Positions 29,006-37,907 of a stretch of DNA of 64,000 nt are shown piece after piece (position 1 is the first letter of the stretch; the number at the start of each line of letters is the position of its first letter). The notes beneath the pieces are model-generated. The model searched no databases. It saw only the letters and a program-made list of their open reading frames with translations, and was not told where the DNA came from. A program made the position numbers and the translations under genes. The DNA comes from Sutcliffiella horikoshii (GTDB taxonomy: Bacteria > Bacillota > Bacilli > Bacillales > Bacillaceae_I): assembly GCF_008180725.1 (NCBI RefSeq), contig NZ_VTEV01000003.1:239841-303840 (forward strand), read 5' to 3'.

Positions 29006-29983
29006 TTATTGTATCAGATTGTTGTAATTCGTCAAAAATTGTTTGCGCAAATCCCAAGTAGAAATAAAGTAGGAAAGGTTGGCAAAGCTGCTTGGCATCC
29101 TTGTATCGCCGCTTGAGTGTGAAAAGTGGTTCCCTTCTCGTAAAATGTCCATTGGAAAAGACAGCGCCGTCCTAAACCAAGGCTGTCCTTTGCCCAATTC
29201 AATTAAAAAGGCATGAGGTTGAAATAAGCTACTATTCCATTTTATAAAAGGAAGTATTCTGCTTGCATATTGGATATAATCCCACTCCGCACTTCCAACT
29301 GAAAGTAAATCATAATCAATTAAATACACCTTATTGTCTGCAGCTCTAATAAAATTATGACTCGCCACATCACCATGAAGTACCACTTTCTCTGTTTGCA
29401 CATATTCTTTCATCAACTCATTCAGTGCAAAATGACTATAGTATACAATTTCACCGATTACATGGGGGTTAAACCACTTTGCTAAAAATGGGACATGACT
29501 TTCAAAATTTTCAAGTCGGTTTTGCCATTTGACAACCGTGTTTTCTTGCGGCAACTCAGATGGCAGATTGGATAGGATTGTTTTACTGTATTGATGAAAA
29601 TTTTGCAGGGTATTCAGTCCATCTGTTCTATCCTCTGTCTTGGAAAAGCTGAACTTTCGCTTAGGAACTATATACTTTAACAACACCCATACTAATCCTT
29701 GGTCTACAAGAAAGAATTGACCATCATTAAATTTTTCGTACATAAGCCCCGTATGAAAACCGTTCTTATGTAGAAGATGGCTAAAACGTATGATGGATTC
29801 CAGATTGCCAGGTTCCGCGTAGCCCTTTAAAATATATAAACCTTTTTCTGCTTGTATTTTATAGAGATTATTTTTTATTTTACTGTAGGAATGTATTGCA
29901 AGCTTTGTTTCCCGGGAGAGACGAAAGAAAAGACGATTTCGATTGAAATCGTCTCTAAAGATCGGTTGATCAGTTTTCATCAT
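29006..29983 (-). CDS. Spore-coat-associated kinase-like protein (CotS/YutH type)
   Basis: About 325 residues from the ATG pair at 29983/29980, which overlaps the safA stop; the open frame further upstream lies inside safA and is an artefact. The fold is an aminoglycoside-phosphotransferase/choline-kinase type: the catalytic loop VVLHGDVASHNFI has HGD and the downstream Asn, and VYLIDYDLLSVGSAEWD is the metal-binding part. The N-terminal nucleotide loop is weak. Relatives in Bacillus (CotS, CotI, YutH) are spore-coat proteins, and the direct coupling to safA supports a coat role. Whether it is an active kinase is open. Confidence 0.85.
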   Translation of the reverse strand: MMKTDQPIFRDDFNRNRLFFRLSRETKLAIHSYSKIKNNLYKIQAEKGLYILKGYAEPGNLESIIRFSHLLHKNGFHTGLMYEKFNDGQFFLVDQGLVWVLLKYIVPKRKFSFSKTEDRTDGLNTLQNFHQYSKTILSNLPSELPQENTVVKWQNRLENFESHVPFLAKWFNPHVIGEIVYYSHFALNELMKEYVQTEKVVLHGDVASHNFIRAADNKVYLIDYDLLSVGSAEWDYIQYASRILPFIKWNSSLFQPHAFLIELGKGQPWFRTALSFPMDILREGNHFSHSSGDTRMPSSFANLSYFISTWDLRKQFLTNYNNLIQ

Positions 29984-31391
29984 CAATTTCTGGACCTTCA
30001 AAATCTGATCCTTCATTTCGCTCTTCATTTGAAACCCCGTACCCATAACCTTGAGGATTATAATAGCCCGGAGCAACAGGATAGCCATAAGGAGCATAAC
30101 CATAAGGAACATCGTTTCGATAACCTTGAGGTGCTCCACAGCCACAATCTCCACCGGAGCTTGCTCCTGCAACTTGCTGCTGATTACCGTCCATTGGTCC
30201 GAATCCTGAACCTGGAGATACTGGCCCCATCGGATAGCATGGATACCCTCCCATTGGTCCCATAGGCATTCCTTGTGGCATCATTTGTGGCATGCCCATT
30301 CCTGGCATCATTCCTGGCATGCCCATTCCTTGCATTCCTGGCATCATTTGTGGCATGCCCATCCCTTGCATTCCATTTTGAGCCATTTGATCTTGAACAC
30401 CCATTACGGCACTTTCCATCTCTTCATTGCTCATGTTCGGCATTTGGCCCATCTGTTGCAGCTGTTGCATTTGCTGCATCATTTGTTGTTGCATTTGCCC
30501 GTAATCAACATCAGGAGACTCTTCGCCTTGTTGCACTCCCATTACTTGTGATCCATCCATTCCTTGCATTCCAGGCATCATCCCCGGCATTCCCATTCCT
30601 TGCATTCCTGGCATCATCCCCGGCATTCCCATTCCTTGCATTCCTGGCATCATCCCCGGCATTCCCATTCCTTGCATTCCTGGCATCATCCCTGGCATTC
30701 CCATTCCTGGGCCACCCCATCCTGGTCCCCATCCGTGATGGTGATGATGGTGTGGTGGATATGGAGGGCATAATCCGCTTCCTGGCAATACAGGTGATAC
30801 TGGATAGCATTCTTCCATAGCTGGTTGTTGCACTCCCATTACCTGTTCAGGACTTTCAGGACTCTCTTCTTTAGGCTTTGGTATGTTTACAGGCATGTTC
30901 ACATTTGGCATGTTCACATTTGGCATCTTTATGTTCGGCATTTTTGCGTTCGGCATTTTGATGTTCGGCATCTTCGGCATTTTTTCATTAGGCTGCTTGT
31001 GCGGAACATTAACCGTCAAATAATTATTTACATCCACTTCGGGAAAATACGGCTTCAATTGCGGCATTTTCGGAGTGTATGGTGTTTTCTGCGCTTCTTT
31101 TACTGGTTGCTCTTTTACTGCAGGCTTTTTCGGCATCTCCTTATAAGGATGTTGCGCTTTAGGCGCCTGTACGCCCATTACTTGCTTTGGCGCTTCTTTC
31201 GTCACACCCATCACTTGGCTTTCTTTCTTGACAGGTACCCCTGCCATCGGCACTTTTATTTTCATTCCAGGCATAATCATGTCAGGATTGCTTAGTTGTG
31301 AATTCGATTTCTTTAGTTCTTCGAAGTTCACATTGTATTTCTGGGCAATCTTCCACAATGTATCCCCTTTTTGGACAATATGGATTTTCAA
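29970..31391 (-). CDS. safA: Spore coat morphogenetic protein SafA
   Basis: Organises the inner spore coat at the cortex-coat interface. It starts at TTG 31391, with the ribosome binding site AAGGAGGG, giving KIHIVQKGDTLWKIAQKYNV, the N-terminal LysM domain (about 2-47), which binds peptidoglycan. The ATG 23 codons upstream lacks a site. The long remainder is low-complexity: MPNIKMPN repeats (about 145-175), HHHHHH, four 12-residue GMPGMMPGMQGM repeats, Gln/Met-rich and Tyr/Gly/Pro-rich parts. The motif VMGV recurs six times between about residues 60 and 340. The 473 residues exceed the 387 of B. subtilis SafA. Confidence 0.93.
   Translation of the reverse strand: MKIHIVQKGDTLWKIAQKYNVNFEELKKSNSQLSNPDMIMPGMKIKVPMAGVPVKKESQVMGVTKEAPKQVMGVQAPKAQHPYKEMPKKPAVKEQPVKEAQKTPYTPKMPQLKPYFPEVDVNNYLTVNVPHKQPNEKMPKMPNIKMPNAKMPNIKMPNVNMPNVNMPVNIPKPKEESPESPEQVMGVQQPAMEECYPVSPVLPGSGLCPPYPPHHHHHHGWGPGWGGPGMGMPGMMPGMQGMGMPGMMPGMQGMGMPGMMPGMQGMGMPGMMPGMQGMDGSQVMGVQQGEESPDVDYGQMQQQMMQQMQQLQQMGQMPNMSNEEMESAVMGVQDQMAQNGMQGMGMPQMMPGMQGMGMPGMMPGMGMPQMMPQGMPMGPMGGYPCYPMGPVSPGSGFGPMDGNQQQVAGASSGGDCGCGAPQGYRNDVPYGYAPYGYPVAPGYYNPQGYGYGVSNEERNEGSDFEGPEIDDEN
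30556..30700. repeat. 36-bp in-frame repeats inside safA
   Basis: The block CATTCCTTGCATTCCTGGCA (plus strand, part of a 36-bp unit) recurs four times in a row and encodes MPGMQGMGMPGM. Near copies occur at 30280-30380. The period is a multiple of 3, so the array can vary in copy number without breaking the frame. Confidence 0.85.
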
Positions 31392-31494
31392 GGATTTTCC
31401 CTCCTTAGCAAAGTCTTTACAGTCTATGAGTTGTGTAGGCATTTTGCCACTATTCTTCAACTCAACTTATGCGTCAAAAGGGGAGTTTATGATA

Positions 31495-31547
31495 AAAAAC
31501 ATGGACACCGCAGGGAAAAATAAATTTTTTCCGACGGTGCCCATTTT
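31495..31547 (-). terminator. Terminator of nadBCA
   Basis: ATGGACACCG (31501) pairs with CGGTGCCCAT (31533-31542), with a second AAAAAT/ATTTTTT pairing inside. T runs occur on both sides; the nad operon reads into it from the right. Confidence 0.7.
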
Positions 31548-31566
31548 TATGATTTGCTTAAACACC

Positions 31567-31692
31567 GCTGTGGATTTCCTCAATTGGCTTCGCTTTCCTA
31601 GGGGCGGTGCTTGAGCCTCCTCGCTGCGCTTCGGGGTCTCAAGCTACCGCTATCTCCCTCAGGAGTCTCCGCCTTTTGCTTCAATCCACAGC
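31567..31692 (+). repeat. GC-rich inverted-repeat element, copy R5
   Basis: Bounded by perfect 10-bp inverted ends, GCTGTGGATT and AATCCACAGC. The core GAGCCTCCTCGCTGCGCTTC then GGGGTCTCAAGC has the family pattern. It occupies the gap between nadA and safA. Confidence 0.85.
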
Positions 31693-31734
31693 TAGAAACT
31701 GCATTCTTTAAAATTAAACCTTAACTGTACTTTT

Positions 31735-32838
31735 TTATGCGTGTTCGAGCATTTTGTTTAGTGCTGAGATGGATTGTTGTGCTACATCTTGTTCGACTTG
31801 GATCCTGTTGATGATTTGTCCGCTTTCAATGGATTCCAGTGCCCATAGTAGGTGGGGAAGGTCGATGCGGTTCATGGTGAGACATGGACACATGTTTGGA
31901 TTAAGCGAAACAATCTCCTTGTCTGGGTGCTGTTGGATAATTCTGTTTACCAAGTTCATCTCTGTCCCGATTGCCCACTGGCTGCCGGCTTCCGCTTTTT
32001 CTATTGTTTCAATGATATATTTCGTACTTCCTGCGAGGTCACTTTTTTGGACCACTTCCCATGTACACTCTGGATGTACGAGAATCTTCATCTCAGGTTT
32101 ATCTCTTCTCAACTGCTCAATATTGCCAAGGGTGAATTTTTCATGAACAGAACAATGCCCTTTCCAAAGGATTACTTTTACCTTAGATGGGTCACCGTCG
32201 TATTCCAGTTCATCTGTTATCGGATTCCAAACAGCCATTTCTTCTAAAGGAATCCCTAAATCATAAGCTGTATTTCTACCCAGATGTTGATCTGGTAAGA
32301 ATAAGATTCTTTCTTTTTGTGTGAATGCCCATTTCACCATTTTGTGCGCATTAGAGGACGTAACAGTAGCCCCTCCCCTTTTTCCGCAAAAGGCTTTAAT
32401 GGCTGCAGTGGAGTTCACATACGTCAATGGCAGCATTGTCTCGCCAAAAACCTTTTCAAGCTTTTCCCACGCCCGCTCCGTTTGATGAATATCAGCCATA
32501 TCCGCCATGGAACAGCCTGCCCTCATATCTGGCAATACCACTACTTGATTTTCATTCGTCAAAATGTCTGCAGTCTCCGCCATGAAATGCACGCCGCAAA
32601 AAACAATATAGCTGGCAGTAGTGTCCGCTGCAGCTTGTGCAAGTTGTAAGGAATCCCCTGTCGCATCAGCAAATTCAATTACTTCATCTTTCTGATAGTG
32701 ATGTCCAGGAATAAAAAGATCCGCTCCAAGCTTCTCCTTTATTTCCTTAACTCTGTTTCTCATTTCCTCTGTCGTCATATCACGATATTTGGCAGGCAAC
32801 AGCCCGTTATCTTTTTTCACTAAATCTAGTATGTTCAT
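31735..32838 (-). CDS. nadA: Quinolinate synthase A
   Basis: 4Fe-4S enzyme that condenses iminoaspartate with dihydroxyacetone phosphate to quinolinate. From the ATG at 32838 (ribosome binding site AAAGGAG) it has 367 residues, the Bacillus length. Cluster ligands fit the Cys in [22 protein letters not shown] and [11 protein letters not shown]. It is the last gene of nadB-nadC-nadA, starting one base after the nadC stop. Confidence 0.96.
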   Translation of the reverse strand: MNILDLVKKDNGLLPAKYRDMTTEEMRNRVKEIKEKLGADLFIPGHHYQKDEVIEFADATGDSLQLAQAAADTTASYIVFCGVHFMAETADILTNENQVVVLPDMRAGCSMADMADIHQTERAWEKLEKVFGETMLPLTYVNSTAAIKAFCGKRGGATVTSSNAHKMVKWAFTQKERILFLPDQHLGRNTAYDLGIPLEEMAVWNPITDELEYDGDPSKVKVILWKGHCSVHEKFTLGNIEQLRRDKPEMKILVHPECTWEVVQKSDLAGSTKYIIETIEKAEAGSQWAIGTEMNLVNRIIQQHPDKEIVSLNPNMCPCLTMNRIDLPHLLWALESIESGQIINRIQVEQDVAQQSISALNKMLEHA

Positions 32839-32839
32839 C

Positions 32840-33685
32840 TTAGTTAACTCCTTTCGCCCCAACGTTGAAACTAATATCTAATGATTTTGCTGAATGGGTC
32901 AGCAGTCCTAACGAGATGTAATCAACACCTGTGTCCCTGTAGGATGCGAGGTTTGTTAGATTAATACCGCCTGATGCTTCTGTTGTAATATGCATTGGCA
33001 CATGCTCGATATAATCTTTTATTTCTTCCGGTGTGCGGTTATCAAACATGATGACGTCTGCACCAGCCTCCACAGCTTCCTGAACCTGTGCCAGCGATTC
33101 TGTTTCCACTTCAATTTTGACCATATGGCCGACTTTTTCACGCACACGTTGAACAGCGTTTGTGATGCTCCCGGCAAACTCGATATGATTATCCTTAATC
33201 ATCACACCATCATACAATCCAAAACGGTGGTTGTATCCTCCACCGCAAGTAACAGCATATTTTTCCAACATTCTTAAGCCCGGAGTCGTTTTTCTTGTAT
33301 CACAGACTTTTGTATGGTTGCTACTAAGCTCTGAAACCGCAGCTGCAGTCAACGACGCAATTCCACTCATTCGCTGCATCAAATTCAACGTCACTCTTTC
33401 TGCACCAAGTAAAGCCCTCATCTTTCCTTCCGCTTTTGCAATTACTTCCCCTTTTTCCAGTTTGTCTCCATCTTGTTTAAAAAGAGTGACCTGGACTGCT
33501 GGGTCTAGTAAGCGCATAGCTTCGATAACAATCTGTTCACCTACGAAAATACCATTTTCTTTTGCAATAAACGTCCCTGATCCTATTTCATTTTCAGCAA
33601 AAAGCGCCTCAGAAGTTAAGTCTTTTTCCCCTATATCCTCTTTATAAAAATGACGCAGCATCTCTTGCAGCATGATTATATTCAT
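32840..33685 (-). CDS. nadC: Nicotinate-nucleotide pyrophosphorylase (quinolinate phosphoribosyltransferase)
   Basis: Makes nicotinate mononucleotide from quinolinate and PRPP. The 281 residues match the family. Typical segments are [52 protein letters not shown] and [10 protein letters not shown]. The first 44 bases overlap the end of nadB; the ATG has the ribosome binding site AAAGGAG 11 bases ahead. Confidence 0.97.
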   Translation of the reverse strand: MNIIMLQEMLRHFYKEDIGEKDLTSEALFAENEIGSGTFIAKENGIFVGEQIVIEAMRLLDPAVQVTLFKQDGDKLEKGEVIAKAEGKMRALLGAERVTLNLMQRMSGIASLTAAAVSELSSNHTKVCDTRKTTPGLRMLEKYAVTCGGGYNHRFGLYDGVMIKDNHIEFAGSITNAVQRVREKVGHMVKIEVETESLAQVQEAVEAGADVIMFDNRTPEEIKDYIEHVPMHITTEASGGINLTNLASYRDTGVDYISLGLLTHSAKSLDISFNVGAKGVN

Positions 33686-35273
33686 CTATCTCGTTCTCCT
33701 TTCCCAATGCGCTCTCTCTCTGTTGAACATGCAAAATCCGGACCTGTCTCCAAGATTCTTTAGCTACTGGAAAATCAGAACGAAAATGAGCTCCTCGACT
33801 TTCCTTTCGTTGAAGGGCAGCTTCCGTAATCAAATAGCATAACTGAAGCATGTGGATGGTCTCTATTTCCTTTATTTGTAAAATATCTGTTAGTTGATTT
33901 ATCGCCTTGCAGTATGGTTGGAAAAGTTCGAGCCAATCCTTTAACTCCACTAACCCTTCCTCATGCCGGACAATTCCAGCGTGCTTCATCATCATGTGTT
34001 GAATTTCTTCTTTTGATGGAAGTGGCACTGCCCTCTGCTGAAGCAAATCCGTATCTATTTTGTCCGTAGATGTTTGGTGACAAAACAAATGATGGCTTAT
34101 GACTTTCCCTGCTAAAAGATGATCGGCAAGCGTCTTTGAAAAAACGATGGTCTCAAGCAAGGAGTTACTCGCCAACCGGTTTGCTCCATGCACCCCATTA
34201 CAGGCAGCTTCTCCAACAGCATACAAGCCTTGTAGCGTCGTTTCTCCGTGTACAGTTGTATGAATACCGCCCATATAAAAGTGAGCTCCCGGTACGACTG
34301 GGATGAGATGGGTCTTTAAGTCGATCCCATGCTTTGTGCATAGCTTCGTGATGGCAGGAAACCTTGTCTGGAATTGCTCCACGTTGGAGATATTCAAATA
34401 TACTTTTTCGTCATTGTCCAACTCTTGAAAAATGGCACGGGAGACCACATCTCTTGGTGCCAAGTCTTTCATTGGATGTACATGTTCCATGAACCGATGG
34501 CCTTTACCATTTTGGAGAAATGCTCCTTCCCCTCGAACTGCTTCTGAAACAAGTCCGACCGCTATTCCGTCTACAGACAGCATCGTAGGGTGAAACTGCA
34601 TGAATTCCAAATCTGTCAATGTCGCTCCCGCCTGATAAGCGAGTGACAGTGCCATGCCTGTAATGCTCTCATTATTTGACGTATAAGGATACAGGGACCC
34701 CGCTCCACCTGTTGCCAAAATCACTTTTGTGGCAAAGTAATTGGTCCGTTCTCCATTAGAATTAAGGGTTTGAACTCCACAGCATTGATCATTTTGGACA
34801 TGCAACTTGATAACGGTTTCATGTTCTACCATTAATACTTTTTTAGAAAGCTTGGAATGGAGCCATTCCATCAATTCCTTGCCGGTTTGATCTCCACCGG
34901 CATGAAGGATTCTTCTTTTTGAATGAGCACCTTCCATACCAAGTGAAAAATCACCAAGAACATCACGATCAAACTGCATCCCATTTTGGATTAATGCCTG
35001 CAACTCACCTGGCCCACATTTTGTCAGTAATTCCACCGCATCTTCCTCATTGTGGTAACACCCTGCAGCAAGCGTGTCTTCGTAATGCAATTGCCAAGAA
35101 TCTGTATGTTCGATAGCACAAGCAACTCCTCCTTGTGCAAGAAAAGAATTATTATCATTTTTACTCGACTTTGTGAAGATAATCACATTCATATGTTCAC
35201 TTAAATAATTTGCAGTCAACAAAGCAGATAGTCCACTTCCGACTACAATCACATCTCGCTGTAAACTAGACAC
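33642..35273 (-). CDS. nadB: L-aspartate oxidase
   Basis: FAD enzyme that oxidises aspartate to iminoaspartate for NadA. The 543 residues match the family. The FAD-binding fold starts at VIVVGSGLSALLTANYLSE. HSKRRILHAGGDQTGKELM is the conserved substrate-side region, and GLYAVGEAACNGVHGANRLA the C-terminal FAD contact. It is the first gene of nadBCA, divergent from nadS, with a NiaR-type operator in the shared promoter region. Confidence 0.97.
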   Translation of the reverse strand: MSSLQRDVIVVGSGLSALLTANYLSEHMNVIIFTKSSKNDNNSFLAQGGVACAIEHTDSWQLHYEDTLAAGCYHNEEDAVELLTKCGPGELQALIQNGMQFDRDVLGDFSLGMEGAHSKRRILHAGGDQTGKELMEWLHSKLSKKVLMVEHETVIKLHVQNDQCCGVQTLNSNGERTNYFATKVILATGGAGSLYPYTSNNESITGMALSLAYQAGATLTDLEFMQFHPTMLSVDGIAVGLVSEAVRGEGAFLQNGKGHRFMEHVHPMKDLAPRDVVSRAIFQELDNDEKVYLNISNVEQFQTRFPAITKLCTKHGIDLKTHLIPVVPGAHFYMGGIHTTVHGETTLQGLYAVGEAACNGVHGANRLASNSLLETIVFSKTLADHLLAGKVISHHLFCHQTSTDKIDTDLLQQRAVPLPSKEEIQHMMMKHAGIVRHEEGLVELKDWLELFQPYCKAINQLTDILQIKEIETIHMLQLCYLITEAALQRKESRGAHFRSDFPVAKESWRQVRILHVQQRESALGKENEIDEYNHAARDAASFL

Positions 35274-35292
35274 AAAAAAACCTCCTGTGTAT

Positions 35293-35312
35293 ATAAGTGT
35301 CTTGACACCTAT
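35293..35312. promoter_or_regulatory. NiaR-type operator between nadB and nadS
   Basis: The sequence TAAGTGTCTTGACACCTAT is an imperfect palindrome (AGTGTC/GACACC). It fits the known NiaR (YrxA) operator pattern, in which niacin-bound NiaR represses NAD synthesis genes in Firmicutes. It lies about 20 bases from the nadB start in the nadB-nadS divergent region, and niaR itself is the second gene of the nadS operon. Confidence 0.8.
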
Positions 35313-35416
35313 ATTTACATATTTCTATACTAATGACAAGAGATTTTTTCAAAGACCGAAAGATTGCTAGATATTACTAGATTTAGCAGTCATCTAAGGG
35401 GAGGGAGTTTTCTAAC

Positions 35417-36559
35417 ATGATCTATCTCGATTACGCGGCTACTACCCCCATGAGCAATGAAGCCTTGGAGGCCTATCAGCACGTGGCACGGAATTATTAT
35501 GGAAACAGCAGCAGTTTACACGACACAGGCACCACCGCAGCGGATTTATTGGAAACCTGCCGAGGCGAGCTTGCAAGGCTGATTTCTGGGCAAAAAGAAG
35601 GTATTTATTTTACTAGCGGCGGAAGTGAGGCAAATCTTCTTGCCATACGCACCTTGTTAAAAGGGTGTGGACAAAATGGAAAGCATATCATCACCACCGC
35701 AACAGAACATGCTTCCATTCATTCCCTATGCAAGACATTGGAAAAAGAGGGCTATGAAGTTACGTGGTTACCCGTGGACTCCAATGGAATTATTGCTCTT
35801 TCCCAATTAAGAGCAGCATTACGCGAGGATACTTGCCTTGTGTCGGTCCATCATGCTAATTCAGAAACTGGAATCTTACAGCCGCTTGAAGCAATTGGGG
35901 AACTCCTTAAGGAGAAAAACATCCACTTTCATAGCGATTGTGTCCAGACATTTGGTAAAATACCAATAGACGTGGAAAAGCTCCACCTTACAAGTATCTC
36001 GATATCATCCCATAAAATATATGGACCAAAAGGCGTCGGAGCCTTATATATCGATCCAAAAGCAACTTGGAAATCCATTTACGAAGGCGCTAGTCATGAG
36101 AAAGGAATGCGCCCCGGCACAGTAGACATCCCGGGTATCGCTTCATTCCTAACTGCTGCCCAACAAATGGAGGCATCCATGGAGGATATAAAAGAAAAAT
36201 ATGAAACGATGCGGATCCACTTTCTCAGACTGATTCAACAATCCTGGCTTCCCGTTGTTGTCGAAGGGGAACGTGTACAAGGCCTTCCACATATCCTCGG
36301 CTTGAGAATACCAGGTATCGAAGGACAGCACGTCATGCTTGAATGCAACCGAAGAGGTATTGCGATCTCTACAGGAAGCGCTTGTCAAATGGGATCCCAA
36401 TCGCCTTCAAGAACAATGATTGCCACCGGTAAAACACCAGATGAGGCACGGGAATTCATCCGCCTTTCATTTGGAAAACAAACCACTATCAGAGACCTTG
36501 AACTTGCTTTCGGGGCACTTAAGGAAATCATAGAAGAACAGATGAAAAGGAGCGGCTAA
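35417..36559 (+). CDS. nadS: Cysteine desulfurase NadS (NifS-like)
   Basis: PLP enzyme that supplies sulfur, in this context for the NadA iron-sulfur cluster. The 380 residues match class V aminotransferase/NifS. The PLP lysine lies in SISSHKIYGPKGVGALYI (about 195-212), the HHANSETG loop contacts PLP, and the active Cys is in STGSACQMGSQSPSRTM (about 315). The ATG has the ribosome binding site GGGGAGGGAG. It is followed after 4 bases by niaR and divergent from nadB, as in B. subtilis. Confidence 0.95.
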   Translation: MIYLDYAATTPMSNEALEAYQHVARNYYGNSSSLHDTGTTAADLLETCRGELARLISGQKEGIYFTSGGSEANLLAIRTLLKGCGQNGKHIITTATEHASIHSLCKTLEKEGYEVTWLPVDSNGIIALSQLRAALREDTCLVSVHHANSETGILQPLEAIGELLKEKNIHFHSDCVQTFGKIPIDVEKLHLTSISISSHKIYGPKGVGALYIDPKATWKSIYEGASHEKGMRPGTVDIPGIASFLTAAQQMEASMEDIKEKYETMRIHFLRLIQQSWLPVVVEGERVQGLPHILGLRIPGIEGQHVMLECNRRGIAISTGSACQMGSQSPSRTMIATGKTPDEAREFIRLSFGKQTTIRDLELAFGALKEIIEEQMKRSG

Positions 36560-36563
36560 ACTT

Positions 36564-37100
36564 ATGACACAAGAAAAGAAAGTACTTGGGGAAGAACGAC
36601 GAAATCTCCTTTTGCACTGGCTGCAAACAGAAGACAAGCCGCTTACAGGCGGAGAATTAGCGGGCCGAACCAATGTAAGCCGACAAGTCATCGTCCAGGA
36701 CATCTCTCTCTTAAAAGCAAAAAACGAACCGATCCTTGCAACCAGCCAAGGCTACGTCTACATGAAACCTTTCGGTGAACAGGTAAAAAAAGAGCGAATT
36801 ATCGTGTCCTTCCACGAACCCCAACGGACGAAAGAAGAACTATATATCCTCGTCGACCACGGCGTAACAGTCAAAGACGTGCGAATCGAGCACCCTGTCT
36901 ATGGCGATTTGAACGCATCTGTCATGGTGTCTAGCCGCGCGGAAGTAGACGCTTTTATCCGGAAAATTAAGCAAACGAATGCTTCTTATTTGTCGCAGTT
37001 GACGGATGGCACGCATTTGCATACGATAGAGGCCGATTCTGAGGAGAAGCTTGATGCAGCGTGTGCGGCGTTGAAGGATGCTGGGATGGTTGTGGAATAG
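36564..37100 (+). CDS. niaR: Niacin-responsive transcriptional repressor NiaR (YrxA)
   Basis: Represses nadBCA and nadS-niaR when niacin is available. The 178 residues consist of an N-terminal winged helix (about 9-62, with GGELAGRTNVSRQVIVQDIS) and a C-terminal 3H domain (about 75-178), named for three conserved His: VDHGVTVKDV, IEHPVYGDL and DGTHLHTIE. The operator seen upstream of nadB supports autoregulation. Confidence 0.95.
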   Translation: MTQEKKVLGEERRNLLLHWLQTEDKPLTGGELAGRTNVSRQVIVQDISLLKAKNEPILATSQGYVYMKPFGEQVKKERIIVSFHEPQRTKEELYILVDHGVTVKDVRIEHPVYGDLNASVMVSSRAEVDAFIRKIKQTNASYLSQLTDGTHLHTIEADSEEKLDAACAALKDAGMVVE

Positions 37101-37181
37101 GGAGTGGGGTTATGAAGCTGTTTTAGGGCTTGAAGCAGGATACAAAGAGTCTCTTTTACCTTTTTGCTGTAAGCGCGGTGG

Positions 37182-37822
37182 GTTCCGGCGGAAAGACAAG
37201 TTTCTATTGGACCTTACACCTGCTTTTTCCCCCGCTTCGGGCGTATAGAACCGTTCTATTTGACTTTTCCTCCTGCTTTCACCTCGCTTCGGGCTTATAG
37301 AACCGTTCTATTTGACTTTTCCTCCTGCTTTCACCTCGCTTCGGGCATATAGAACCGTTCTATTTGACTTTTCCTCCTGCTTTCACCTCGCTTCGGGCAT
37401 ATAGAACCGTTCTATTTGACTTTTCCTCCTGCTTTCTTCTTGCTTCGGGCTTATAGAACCGTTCTATTTGACTTTTCCTCCTGCTTTCTTCTCGCTTCGG
37501 GCTTATAGAACCGTTCTATTTGACTTTTCCTCCTGCTTTCTTCTCGCTTCGGGCTTATAGAACCGTTCTATTTGACTTTTCCTCCTGCTTTCTTCTCGCT
37601 TCGGGCTTATAGAACTGTTCTATTTGACTTTTCCTCCTGCTTTCACCTCGCTTCGGGCTTATAGAATCGTTCTATTAGACTTTTCCTCCTGCTTTCTTCT
37701 TGCTTCGGGCTTATAGAACGCTTCTATTTGACTGTTTACCCTACTTTCTCCCGGCCTCGGGCGTATAGAACCGTTCTATTTGACTGTTTACCCTGCTTCT
37801 TCCTCTCTTCGGTCGTATAGAA
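37182..37822. repeat. 52-bp tandem repeat array C
   Basis: GCTTCGGGC or a variant starts at 37182 (decayed), 37234, 37286, 37338, 37390, 37442, 37494, 37546, 37598, 37650, 37702, 37754 and 37806 (decayed). That is thirteen units at an exact 52-bp step without a single indel. Each unit has a 6-bp inverted repeat, ATAGAA-CCG-TTCTAT, followed by TTGACTTTTCCTCCTGCTTT. Substitutions concentrate in the outer units. It fills the gap between the convergent niaR and pheA. No unique spacers; 52 is not a multiple of 3. Confidence 0.93.
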
Positions 37823-37842
37823 TGCGCGCCCCCACCAACAAC

Positions 37843-37893
37843 AAAAAACCGCCCAAAGATGCACCTAACTTCAGCACCCCTAGACGGGTTTTC
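37843..37893 (-). terminator. Probable terminator of pheA
   Basis: On the minus strand AAAACCCGTC can pair with GGGCGGTTTT at the base of a long stem, and a T run follows. It lies 15 bases after the pheA stop. Confidence 0.55.
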
Positions 37894-37907
37894 CTAACAA
37901 AACAACA

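Noticed and set aside
29984-30172. N-terminal extension of the coat-kinase-like gene to 30172
   Set aside because: The extension lies wholly inside safA, has no ribosome binding site and encodes a hydrophobic sequence not expected in this family.
30273-31295. Several long plus-strand ORFs opposite safA
   Set aside because: They are shadows of the repetitive Met/Gly/Pro-rich safA sequence, with no ribosome binding sites.
35293-35312. Reading the nadB-nadS palindrome as a terminator
   Set aside because: It lies between divergent genes and has no T run; the NiaR operator pattern and the nearby niaR gene explain it better.
26902-37822. CRISPR array at arrays B or C
   Set aside because: Units repeat end to end with no unique spacers and no cas genes nearby; the period is constant because the whole unit is repeated.
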